Below, in pieces: positions 49,066 to 61,230 of a stretch of DNA of 64,000 nucleotides. Position numbers and translations under genes: made by a program. Origin of the DNA: Paragonimus skrjabini miyazakii (taxonomy: Eukaryota > Platyhelminthes > Trematoda > Plagiorchiida > Troglotrematidae); NCBI GenBank assembly GCA_014338405.1, contig JTDE01000284.1, positions 26,740-90,739 of the forward strand, read 5' to 3'. Within the stretch, counting starts at the first letter, position 1; each line of letters starts with the position of its first letter. The notes under the pieces are model-generated. The model did no database searches. It was not told the origin of the DNA and saw nothing but the letters and a program-made list of their open reading frames with translations.

Positions 49066-51185
49066 ACTTTCATAACTTTTGCTCACTGGCCATCAGTAAG
49101 CCATTAATTGAACTTTTGTCGCTTGGCCCGAAATTCTGCTGTCCAGGTGGCAAAGTTAAGCAAGTAGATCTGGAAGTTTAGCTTGAAAACTTTAATGGTC
49201 AATTACAAGATTTACATCCGTCTTCCAAACTGAATTCCGGGCACTTTAAATCCACCCTCGTAAGCGCTTGTAAGAAGTATCTAAGCTGTAAGATCTCGCC
49301 GTTTAGACTGTTTACAAAGTCTCGCTTGGAGGCGCTGAAGGTTTTAAAAATTATCATTCTGTTATGATATCGACGCCTGATAAAAGAACAAAAATTGTTC
49401 TGTTAGACGGGGCCCATTATGTTGCCAAAATGTCAAACCTCTTGTCGGATAGAACGAAATTCCGCACTGAAAATGCTGGTAAAGATAAGACCTTAACAAT
49501 CGAAAAGAGATTATCACTTATGCCGCGCAGAATGAAACAAGCTTATTCGATTAGCACTTATGTATTTGATTGTACACGTCTGACAGGATCCTGTATTCTG
49601 CGGTTATACGGTCTGCCTGAGATACAAAAGGACGGAATACCACTCAGAGCGATACTTGACATGTGCAACTCCCATTACCATGCGGAGGCACAGTGGATAG
49701 TAGAAATTCTGGAACTCGCGAAGAAAGAAATAATTATATACAGTTTAAAAGATACTTTCAAATTCGTGAACTGTTCAGCAAACCCCAAAGTAACGCACAA
49801 GAAAATACTGTATTTTGATGTATCGTCGTTTACTAACGCACCACTGACAGAAACCATTAATTTTGTGTTTGACCATATTGAGAATCACCAAATTAACATT
49901 GAACTGCCCGTCGATCTTAAAGAACTATTAGTGTTCTGCGCAAAAAATATCCAATTTAAGTTTAACGGAGAGCTATACCATCAGGTCGATGGCCTTACCA
50001 TGGGACCAGTTCTTGCCGACATCTTCATCAGCATACTTTAAAGCAACAAGTTGGATGATGCGATTAAAGAAACAAGCTATTACCAAAGATTTGAAGACGA
50101 TATCCTTTGCGTAGTATGCAGTTCAGAAGATCCACAGAAACTACGAGACATTTTTAACAAGGCTCATAATAACATGAATTTCACTTTGGAGAGGGAAATT
50201 AATGAACGAATATCCATTCTTGAGGTGGCGCTGTTACGCGGACCAGATGGTTCATTATAGAGTAGCATATTTGGGAAGAAAACATGGACTGGTCAATACC
50301 TACACTTCCCTAGCTACGTACCGCTCAGTCTCAAACGTGGTCTGATACGTTATCTGACGAGCAGAGCAAACAGGATCTGTACAGATGAAACGATAGAGGA
50401 GGAACTGAAAAACTTACGGGAGATTCTTAGTGCTACCGCCTACCCAGAAATGTTCGTCAACAGTAACGTGCAAGATAGAAAGCCACGTCCCTCAGTGGAC
50501 ATGGCCGATAAGAAGAACGTCTACTTATCGTTGATATTCAAGAGTGATTCAGCGGCAGAGTTGATATCACGTCAAATCGCCAATGGTATCAACACGGCTC
50601 ATTATGCCGCTGGCTCTGTTGTCACATTTCCCTCGTAACGGGCGGTTCCACTGAATTTGAAAGATAACGTGCCTAATAATGTTGCCTCTTTTTTGATCTG
50701 CTCATTTGACTGTTCCTGTGGTTCAGCTTACGTAGATAGCAGTACTAGGCGCTTACCTGTAAGAATCCGTGAACGCTGCCTCCCTTGGCTTCACTCTGGG
50801 ATGACAAAACACATCAGCACATCCGTTCTGACCCAGTTGATCGACTGTAATCAACACACAGACACAAATACAGCATTTCGTACCGTCTATCAGGTCCCGG
50901 CCACCTTGTCGCGAAAGGTCAAATGCCATATAGTGTCGATAGCCGAGGCGGTCGCAATCCAACTACGCCACCCAGATCTGTCTGCGCACCAAAAATTCGT
51001 TCAAACCCTGAGGCTTGCTTGGCCGAACAAGGCCGCTCAACCCGTGNNNNNNNNNNNNNNNNNNNNNNNNNNNNNNNNNNNNNNNNNNNNNNNNNNNNNN
51101 NNNNNNNNNNNNNNNNNNNNNNNNNNNNNNNNNNNNNNNNNNNNNNAAACAATTTGTCCCCATCCCACTGTCCCAGTCTGATTAG
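49066..51185 (+). mobile_element. PLE-2: Penelope-like element with RT and GIY-YIG nuclease
   Basis: Almost a full RT-nuclease reading frame. It starts within the RT N-terminal region (ELLSLGPKFCCPGGKV near 49105-49150), meets TAG at 49179-49181 and runs to LEALKVLK. There one base is missing in the A run 49346-49350. From 49364 one single frame continues to the end, broken only by TAA 50039-50041, TAG 50258-50260 and TAA 50636-50638. Landmarks are TPDK (49373), LYGLP (49604), the catalytic aspartate in YFDVSSF (49817-49819), HQVDGLTMGPVLADIF, and FEDD at 50090-50101 with both aspartates kept. Linker KKTWTGQYLHFPSY precedes the GIY-YIG domain 50687-50900 (FDCSCGSAYVDSSTRR, with aspartate in place of the usual glycine). 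If the N gap has zero length, the frame ends at TAG 51183-51185. Confidence 0.93.
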
Positions 51186-51370
51186 CACTGACTAACTAGA
51201 ACCAATTTCGTTTGTGTTCCTAACCACAGCGAAGTAGTGTTAATCTTTTATCCAATTACTTTGCCCCCTCAGTAATCTTTGATCAATAAAACTCTAACTC
51301 ATTACTTAATTTCACATAATTGTTCCAGCCAAAGAGAAGAATTGATCGAAAACAGTCTGTTTGCATGAAT
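50985..51370 (+). repeat. PLE-2 right inverted arm (3' terminus of the element)
   Basis: It contains the last codons of PLE-2 and about 185 bases of 3' flank. It matches the left arm in inverted orientation over about 285 real bases. The distance between inner arm edges is about 1.9 kb. Confidence 0.85.
51047..51146. other. Assembly gap of 100 N, probably zero length
   Basis: In the inverted left arm the two sequences flanking this gap are directly adjacent (between 48989 and 48990), with no extra base. Joining them also restores the PLE-2 frame, which 100 bases would shift. The gap is therefore most likely a fixed-size placeholder placed inside an inverted repeat. Confidence 0.85.
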
Positions 51371-54300
51371 GTTACGGGATTTTTAACTATCCACCTTGTT
51401 AACTTACACTACAGTTTTGAATATACTGGTTAACTGTACGTAACAACGTTCCGTCTGTCAAAACAAAAAAAACTCAGGTTAAGCTTAAAATCGTCAGGTG
51501 ATTCACAGTTTCAGAACAACTTGTGGGAAGTCGGCGTTCATTTTTATTTTGACGTTTCACTGTTAGTTACCGACTGCTGATTGGAGCAAGTTAAATGATC
51601 AAACTTCCAATGGACAAAAATAACACAGAGTATGGATCCCGGTCCCATCTATCAGCCACAACATCCAATTGGCAAAACACTACGCAGGCCTGGCTAATTC
51701 ATTTATCATGTTCTTAATTAATACTGGCCGAAATTGCATTTATTGGGAATATTCGAACAAGACGGTGAGAAAACACAATTTGCGATATGAAGTTAGTCAA
51801 AAGTGAACGTGTGTGTGGCGTGAGAACAGACAAAAATACTTGATTGAAAAACCCAAATCCATCTGAATCGTGGATGATGCTCATAGGTGAACCTAAGGCT
51901 AGGAACAACGAGAGTTAATTTTATTCGAGAGTATCGGGTTGGCTGCCACGGCAGGCCGACACAGATCGAGAATATTTCGGAGCTTATGGGTTATGGACAC
52001 CCATCAGAACAATTAACGATGACACGACATAGACTTCGTAACATGTGATCGATGTATGCTTTCCGATAGAGTTTAGATTTCCGTCCTAGCTGCGTTCCAC
52101 TCACTTAGTGTGCTGGTACATTTCGGCGCCTCATACTGATTGATTATGGCAGCGAACGCAAAGATATATATTGGCAAGTACGTTTTACAACAAATTTTCG
52201 ATATTTCAGCTACAGACTAGTTTTCCTAGCAGAGCAGATTATATCAGCCGGCCATCAAGAAGACTTTTGAAGCTAATCAGGGAACTACGTTAGATTGATT
52301 GGGATAAGGCTGGACATTACTGTCAACCGCAGTATCCTCGCCCAGCTGGTAGAAACTGTGCATCTAACTGACAGTGAACAAGCATTTCTAGTTGTCAGGC
52401 TCATGCCAGGTTATCCATCAGATGATTCACAATGAGTGCGCCCTGTGCAGCCGAGGCTATCAGAATCAGTCTGCTTGGACTCCCAAAAGCGGTCTGATTA
52501 GGCGGCGCACCCACTCTAGACTTAGCGTGACCAAACTGTTCGTCGATCTGAACGATTCAGCTAACGGGTAAACTTGATACAACGGGCCAATCAAACTCTC
52601 ACCGAATGACTAACCGGTAACCCAGTTTCTTGATGACAAATTTTATTTTTATTCGGATTTAACTTTAATGCTCGTATACCTTTCAGCCATTATGGTGCAT
52701 ACACCTAACTCTGGTTCCAGGTGATCTTTTTGGCCCTCGAAGGCAACCGATTGAGTAACTACAAGGATGCTGACTGATGGTATGATTGGTAGAAGACTTA
52801 TTAGTTCGCTTTCCAAGCGGGGTCGGAGGCCACCTAGAGGGCTGTAGGAATGAAAATATTTATGAAGTGTTGTATATAGGTGATCTAAAAAAATGCTTCT
52901 CTAATTATCAGCTGTATTTTTGGCTGGTTTCAGACTTTGTCTGTCAAGATAATTTGTTATAAAAAGGGTCAATCTGGTCCAAGCGGTTAGTAACAGGAAG
53001 AGTTATATGCAAAAACACCTGCTGGAATTGTTTTGTTTACAAACGGTGTATTTTTGACTCTCCATGAAGCAGTTTGTTGGAGAATGACCATCTGAATTTT
53101 ATAAAAGCTTGATCTAGCTTGATCAAGGATATGTGTATTTGAGTGGCGTTTAATCAGTGCACTTAAGAAGAACAAACTTTATTCTTGTTCCAACTCGAAT
53201 GTCACTGGAAAAATTGGATTACTGTGGGCTAACACATGGATTGACCCTGGAATTTATCACGCATTTCCTCCTGCGACAAACATTTTGCTTGCATAGCTTT
53301 TTGTCACCCAACATGAGAAAAATACTCGGTTTTGTTTTCATCATGATTATATTGACTAAAACAAGGCCGATTTGGCACTCATTTCCCTCGTTAAACGCAT
53401 GGATTAAATCCCCGTTCCCCTTACTTAAGGAGAGTGAACTTTTGCGTGGTCATATAGAATTGCAAAGTTTGTGGAGTGCGTTCCACTATGGTCAATGATA
53501 AAACTCTCGTTTTCTTTGGTGTGTACAAAGCACTGACACAATCTAAACAAATCACATCTGGTTAGATGGCTTAATGCTCAAATGCACGAAAATAGTTCAC
53601 ATGAGTAGTTTACAATATGAGCAACCAACTTTTAACAACAGCCATATATTTTGTAACACAGTCCTTCCCCTGTCCAGTTATTGAAACTAGTAAGAATATA
53701 TACCACGAAGTGGCAGTATTTCTATTCACTCTCATCAATTGTTGACGTAAATCTAGCAAATTGTAAACAAACTGCACATAGCAACAACACGTGGACGGAT
53801 CGACCAAATGGCTTCGACCTCGCGCTCACTAGTAGTGGAATCAGTCATGTGAGTCGTTAGAATAGCTCTACCGAGGAAGCTGGGATTTCGACTTTTCGAT
53901 AAACCACGGAGTTTTCGTTTTTACGTTGCGGCATTGCCTTTCGGTGACGAAAATACGCAAAAAGGTTAGTTGTAACCTACGCTAAATCTCATTTACTACA
54001 AACAATACGTATATCGTTTTGTTTGTATGTTTGCATGTAAATTGCTTGTGTATTGATTTGTTTTGAATTTGCAAGACATTCAGCTAATCTACCAGTGCGT
54101 TAAAGAGCGTTCAAGGTTACGACATCTTCATCAAAACAATGTATTCATGATTAATTTATATCACCATATTCTGAACATCGTCCCTTATACAGCCCCTCTG
54201 CTGAACCGGTGATTACTGAAAGGTTTATGACGAACCAATCATTCCGGTCTTGAGTTAACAGTCACTCGTCGTGACCATTCATTGTGATTAGTAATCATTC

Positions 54301-57300
54301 ACGTAGACTATTTGAATATTCCGAAACTAACCAGCAGATTCTTATTTACTAATTCAGTTACCCATTATTCGTAAATGTATTGTATATAGCTTAAATGTGC
54401 GTGGAATGAGATAGAACAACATCTCACAATACGTTGATGACTACGATAAAAGGGATACGTTGATTCTAATTTATCAGAAGCCGTTACATATCTTACTTTG
54501 GTGTTCCACATAATACTCGGTCGAAACGCTGTACGGTCACTCATCTTTAAGCACTGTCGTTTGTGCTTTAAAGATGACAGTAGCAAGTAAACAAATCGTA
54601 TCGAAATCAAGTTGACCGAATTTAGATCAACTGACCGTTGCGGAGCGAAAATTACGCACAAGTATGACAGGCGAGCGGGACACAATTACGTGATCACTTC
54701 CAGTTATGAATTCCGACTTAAACAGCGGCCGAAACACCGCCAACCAGGTTGAAGTCAGTTACTCTGAGAACAAGACGCGCATGGTCGACAATAAACATTG
54801 TGATTGCAGAACTTCGCTGAAATTGTCCTGGCGTAACTGAACTACGTGTGTGGAGTGTAGTATTTTGCGTTTGTTTTGTCTGCATCCGGAAAGAGTTGCA
54901 GTGCTCCAGCGAATACGTTAAAACCCATATGAGAGTACGCACATACTCCAGAAATTTGCAGGTGTTGTCTCTCGTCACTTGATCGTACCAGAATAAATTC
55001 TCCAGCAAAATGAGGTGGATGGCTACTAGTTCGATTAAATTCCGGCGCGACAAAAGTATTTCACATTTCAATGTCCCTAGTGTTTGGTAGATCTGAACAA
55101 AATCCCATAATATAAGGAAATATGTCTGCTGAAAGAATATGGCGACGGATGTTTTCACTGGTTACCACAAACTGAAACTTACGTATTCGGCTCATCAGCG
55201 TTACTGAAACTGTTTCAGTGATGACGCCAAAGTTAGCCCATGAGGGTCTGAAGCAGGATGACTGGGATGATGTAATGGCGACGGAAGTATTGTAATTTTA
55301 CAGTACTTTCAAGCCTTTTCCAATTATCGGTGCCTTTCATTTTGGTTGCGTTTGCCGGGGGTGGAATTTGCAATGAAACTTATGTTCCTTGGAACTTGAG
55401 TCTGCTCATTCTTCCCTCCTTTGGCACAGGCTCTCTGTGCGTTTCAGTGTATGAGCCGAAGCCTCGTGGAAACTCTTAACTACTCAACCCATTCACAGAA
55501 CTATTCAAAAAATAGTTTTTAAAACAGAATTGAGAAACTTCTTGAGTTGAAAGACAGATTGAGCAGTTCTGAACAAGTCTCCGTTTTTGTGTTATTACTG
55601 CGAGCAGGCCTACCCTTTTGCATTTTTATCGTGAGTTACTTGATTCAGTTGTCATCACTTATTTGTGTTCACCTTTAAGTAGTGTTACCTAGTTTAATTG
55701 AGGTTCAGATGCAATACTACTATACAGAAATCATATGGGTGCCAGATATGAATCTATATCAGCTGAATTTGATCTCCTTATGATAAACAAGACGCTGGTC
55801 CGTACATCCATTAGTTAAGGAACAGTTATCAGTCATCACGTCTTGAATTTAGCGCTGGACAGTAAGCGCTTAGTTAGGCGGCGATTCAACTGGTACACCG
55901 GACATCATGAGAATGTGGCTATTGCCTTGCGCAAATGAAATTTGTCACTATTTGACCTACAGTTCAGATAGAATTCCTACAGTTAAACTGTTAAGCTTAT
56001 TAGCTTACCGCATATACATAATCGCTTGCAAATATAAGTTGTCTGTAGAAGTTGAGGTCATTTTTAAACGAGTAGGGTGTTTGATTTTCAATATACCAAA
56101 CTTAACGGTTGAAAATGCGCTGAGTTTGTTGGCCCAAGTGTCGGAGGGATGTGATAAAGGTGCTCTATACTCATTATTAGGATCATACCACATGCGTGCA
56201 TAAAGACTTCATTAAAATGACCATTAAAATCAGGCGTACGGTATTTTTTCTGAACAAAACTTGTTGCCTCATTCAGAAAGATATTTTTGTTAACTTCATA
56301 GGACGAAAAAATTTCCGAAGGTTGGATTATTGCATACTTTCGCCATAGGATACGTCCAGTGTTTTAAGATCGAGTGCTAATTTGGCCATTCAGAGCGCAC
56401 AAGCCAACAACATCGAAGTTGTTTATCACTGTTCTCAATAAATAACCCACTTTGTTTACTAATCTATACAATTGATTCCACTTAGATATTCCGCCTTTTA
56501 AAAGTGAGAAAAATGTCCTATAACATTCATATATGAACTGGTAACTAAAAGCACAAGAATTAAAATTTATGCACCGAAATATTCCGGTCGGCCTGCAGGA
56601 AACCAGTGAATGAAAACAACTCACCATCTGCCAACAGCGAAATGATGACTTGTTTAACAAAGTTTCATTGAAGTTAATAACAATTATCATTTATTGCATC
56701 CGGTTTTCTCTGAGTCGGTTTCTCGCCGTTAGAGACACATTTAATGGTGCACTATTTGAAACATTGTCAAAAAATGATGGAAGACCAACAAGCGTTTTCT
56801 GGGAATTGTTCTATTTAATAGATTTCACTTGACATTCTGACTTAGAATAAATGCTGTAGAGTTCATTATAAAAATGTGTTAGTAGGTTTCATCAGTCATC
56901 ATTCAGAGAATGGGTTCATATTTATCCCTACATCAAACGTTTATATTTTGAAAACAACCGGTTTAAGTTTTATTTGTCAACTCTTACAGTTCAGTTTACA
57001 AGGTTGGAGTTATTTTTGGGAAAAGATTTGAGATGACTATACAAACAAATTTCTTCTTTTTAAACGGTTTAGATTTATTTCAATTTCTGTTGAGAACATT
57101 AGTTTGGTAGCAATCAACTTAATTCGAATCTCATTTTATTCCACAAATTGCCCCGTGTATACGACTGCAAAAGTATGAAGCATCACTACCCGTTTACATG
57201 CATTATATACCCGGTTTATTAGTTGTCAGTTTACCCTGTGAACTACCTGTTTATAATGCTTTCGTAAATTACACTGACTACACTAAAATCATCAGGGTTT

Positions 57301-60300
57301 ATTAATGTACACAACTAAGTTGTAGACCAGATAGTAGTTATATATGAGAAAGGTTATCTAAAATCCACTCCTGCACACATAAAAACAAGGCTTGCTGATT
57401 CTGTTTTCCTGGCTAATTCATTGCTGATTCAATAACAATTTTATATAAAAATGCAACCACGAACTGACATGTCTACTTGGCTAGAGTCACTGTTACAATG
57501 GTTATCTACTATTCCACACACGGAGTAAACTGACACTGTATGGCTGAAGTGGACCGTGTTTATTAGTTTAAGTGATACATCAGAGATCCACTGAGGATCG
57601 GGACAGTTATAAGACGTCACCGAGCTGCGTTTGGGATAGAGGAAACTAATTCGTGTAAACTGTCATTGACGGCCTGAATACTCCTGAATAATTGGCCGAA
57701 GCGTTATGAATGGCTTGAGAAACTGGTATTACGTCCGCTTGGTGGCTGCTGGCAGCAAAGTGTGTACTATAACGCGGATGACTTTGTGGTCTCGCTTTTA
57801 GTCGATTATACATTAGATGTTTGTTTGTTTCGGTCTACAGTATGGTCGTGCAGACGGTAAATTTTATTCTACAACAGCGACACGTCACGTAATACGTAGA
57901 CAATAAACGTTGGTGTGTACGTCACGAAGTCTAAGCATTGGCCTCGAAATGAAAAAACTTCCCAGAGATACAGCTTAAATGTCCTGTTCAACGATTGATT
58001 TACATCTTTGTTGACCCACCTGGTGGCTGTTTTTTACAAGATGGAATTGAGATGAACATGCAGTTTCTGTTGTCGGGCGAAATGAAATTCTAATCTAGTG
58101 TGATGACCACGTTGTTTGTAACGAATGAGTCCGTGTAATCGTTTTCCTGCAGCATACATGCTAGGAAATTGAGCACAAACTCCTAAGTGAACTGTGAGCA
58201 CGCTTCTTTGACTCATAACCCCACAGACAAGCATAAATTTCTTCTGCACATTCAATCCTTGTGCACATACAATAAATTGAAACCGTAATCTCCAAGCATA
58301 TTTTCACTCTTTGGCGCAAACTGAAAACCAAAGCATTTCATCTCACAGAATAACTTCATTTTGCGTAACATTTTGAAATGGTGAAGTTGGAAGAGGAGAA
58401 AGTATGCCAACAAAATCCACATCTATCAAACGTGAAATATTGGGTTAGTTTTACAAGCTTTTCCGGAGTAGAAAGTGGACGTTGCTATATGTTACATTCT
58501 GTTTATTCCTGTCAGTCACAAGCGCAAATCATATGGGTTGCATGCGATAGACAGAAAGAGGCAGGGAATGGAAATGCATACTTTCACACTGAGTGTTATG
58601 TCACTGACACCGTATGGTTAAATAACTGACTATATGACAAACTCTAAACAGTAAATTCATTGCGCGAAATCCCTCATTATCAATCCCGAAATACTTCGTT
58701 GCAACTGGTCACAAAGCTGACCCACCTGGTTCATTCAAAATACTGCTACACAATTTAGGCTCGAAACTACGTTTTGGGAATCTGTGTTCATTAGAACTCC
58801 ACAACCTGCGTTTTGTGCCTAAACCTGGTTAAAGCAATTCGTCATACTGCTGTGGTGCGTATGTATGCATGTCCATTTCTTACTTCTCTCTATCTGTGTG
58901 TCCTGCATAATCTGTATGCTCCGCGCTTGTGACTGATGATAGCAAACGAAATGTAAACATATCGTAACACATGACACCTACCAAAGTTACTTGGTAGTGT
59001 GTACAAAAATAAGGTTTACATTTTACTTCCTCTCGGATCAGCTGAACGAAACACGAACAGAGCTCTTAGTTTGCACGTGTTTGAAAGTTATATGTAGAGG
59101 CTCTACTGAAATACCGCGATACTTTATAGTTCACTGCAAAGTCTTTCTCACAGTTTAGACAGATACGTAGTAGATCACTTGACACAGAGCGATAATTTTC
59201 AGCACTTGTCAGTACCAGCATTAACAAGGCCAATTTTGTTTACAACACATTGCTGTCTAACGCTTTGGTGATTTGGATAAATATGATATAGTTGAACGGC
59301 GAAGTGTATGTATTATCTGTGCTTAGCTCAAATAAAGCTATACGATTGTGAATAACTTTATACAAAGAACCCAGTTTAAAATTGCGACAGAAGTTAAACA
59401 TTAACATTCACTGTTTCCCACCTTGAAACAGACAGAAGATGAATTATTCTTCGGTTATCAAAACATTTTTGTAAGTCAAATAAAATGAGTAGTTTTGGCT
59501 TATTTTTGGAAGGCGTGATCGCAAGTCAACTCAATGAAAATGAAGTGAATTTGCTGTCTTTCAAAATAAGGAATACCCCATGGCAAATTAAAAATAGTTG
59601 CGGCGGAAGTAAACTACAAATGTTTGACCATCTGCTGATTACAGTTCTGATCGGTTAAACCAAAAAATAGAATGATTTGATTTTGGAGTCTTCTGAAAAC
59701 ATTTCAGCCCTTTCATTATCCATGCGGTAACGTTACAATCAAAAGATAAAGATCTGTAACCAACAGCTTTTAGATTTGGTAAGCAAAGTGAGTATGAGAA
59801 ACCAGTTTTCTTGGTCCCCTGCATGCACTGTTGATTCAGCCGAACTAAGGAAACTGATGAAACCCATTATCTCTTGTTCAGTTTGTTTGAACAAATCATC
59901 TTGAGTGTTCAATCCCATACAACAGCTCCACGGTTCAGTCAAAGAATGTAAAACATTCGCCGGCAAAACTTTCCAAGTGAGATTGACTCATACGAGTAGA
60001 AAAATCACTGTTGAGGTGAGTGGGAAAAATGCAAAATAGAATGCAGAAAGGAAATGAATGACCATGAAAAAGTTCTGACAAAAACTAGCAGGAAGACAAG
60101 AGTCAAAACACCACACACCCAAAAAATGCCAACTTTTGATAAGTGTTCGTAGCTACAAAATAAGTGAAATCACCAGAGACTGAAGACGGCTAGCTTCATT
60201 TACGTATTATTTTCCACCAGGCATTGCATAGCCAAAACTTCTATGGACAATTGCTTTCTTCAACACCGACTTGATAACTAGTCCCCAAGGCACGTAATTC

Positions 60301-60829
60301 AGTTTCAAAAAATGAAGTTATTTTTAGTTTATTTATTCCTCAGTTCCGTTCAGAACCCAAATGCAGCCGTAAGCTAGATCAAACATTGTTCAAGTATATT
60401 GTAAATTTTGGAAAGAACATTTGACGGAACGAACGCATGGTTGAACCACAAACAAAAAATCACTAGGAACGCGTGAATGCCAGGCGGGTTTGCAAAAACA
60501 ATTCTTTGTGATAGAGCATCAGATGATCAGAATACATGAACAACGCGCAGTCTGTATAATTTGTTGAGGCTTATCATTAGTTGAAGACAAATTTTCTGAT
60601 GGTAATTACGAAGATGACAATATACAAGTAAAAATTGTGAATCACCACAATAAGCAAACGGTATGTTTTATTGACAGATTTTAAATAATTCCTATTTCTG
60701 AGTGCAAATCCATAAAAATGCTAAAGAATTCTCCAACCTTTACTAGTTGACTGAGAGCTGGTTGGAAAGAAGCAATATCTTTACGAACGGCACACCAATG
60801 TGCACTCCATAGACTTTGCCACCAACCCA
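51371..60829. other. Long unassigned region
   Basis: No transposon or gene family recognised on either strand. The longest frames are 146 codons (54718-55158, minus), 113 (53157-53498, plus), 108 (56364-56690, minus), 106 (54365-54685, minus) and 98 (55907-56203, plus). None has a motif I can name. The 146-codon minus frame is less AT-rich than its surroundings and could be a transposon relic or an exon. Confidence 0.35.
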
Positions 60830-61230
60830 AGTTGACGAGATTCTACAAGCAATAGCACCACCGCAACCACTATCCCATGTTCATGGCAGCACACCCAGGT
60901 TTATCACGTTGACAGTATTGTGCTTACCGATGGGGATGACCGCCTTTTGGTGATGTGCATAATGTCACAATGGCAAGCAGCTACAGAAAACTGCAATTGA
61001 TTACGTTTATCTTTGTCTGTCCAGCAATGGTCTCTCTGAGAAGGTTGCGGCATCACACTTGTGAGCCGACAGTGGCTGTTCGGTATCTGGTCTTGCCGTG
61101 ATCAATACGTTCAGCAAAATTTTGCATCCAATGGCATTGCTGTTTCGGTCATGTTGACGAGTCGACCAATTTTAAGAGCAACGAAACATCCTGTTTGTTA
61201 ATGAGAGATCTTTTATGGACATTCTTCGTC
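60830..61230 (+). mobile_element. Ty3/Gypsy integrase remnant (G5)
   Basis: One plus-strand frame gives VYHVDSIVL...DDRLLVMCIMSQWQAATE, matching the integrase core start 'FEHVHVDIVGPL...YLLVVIDRFSKWPEAIP'. The first catalytic aspartate is retained at 60911-60913. After two stops it continues as LVSRQWLFGIWSCRDQYVQQNF, matching 'FVSRWIARFGVPAVITTDRGRQFES'. There the second catalytic aspartate also survives in CRDQ. About 60 bases expected between the blocks read with stops. Downstream (61680-61790, plus) a frame ends in AVHLHRVNPFIKKL, recalling the 'VSVDRLKPAF' string after integrase, but this is weak. No LTRs were seen. It is a different Gypsy lineage from G1/G2. Confidence 0.55.

Noticed and set aside
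50919..51195. Open frames running through the N gap
   Set aside because: They depend on translating 100 N as codons. With a zero-length gap the true frame differs after the gap.
60780..61080. Minus-strand reading resembling an asparaginase-type hydrolase or a PLE motif
   Set aside because: Only scattered residues match; the plus strand gives ordered integrase landmarks over the same bases, which explains the region better.
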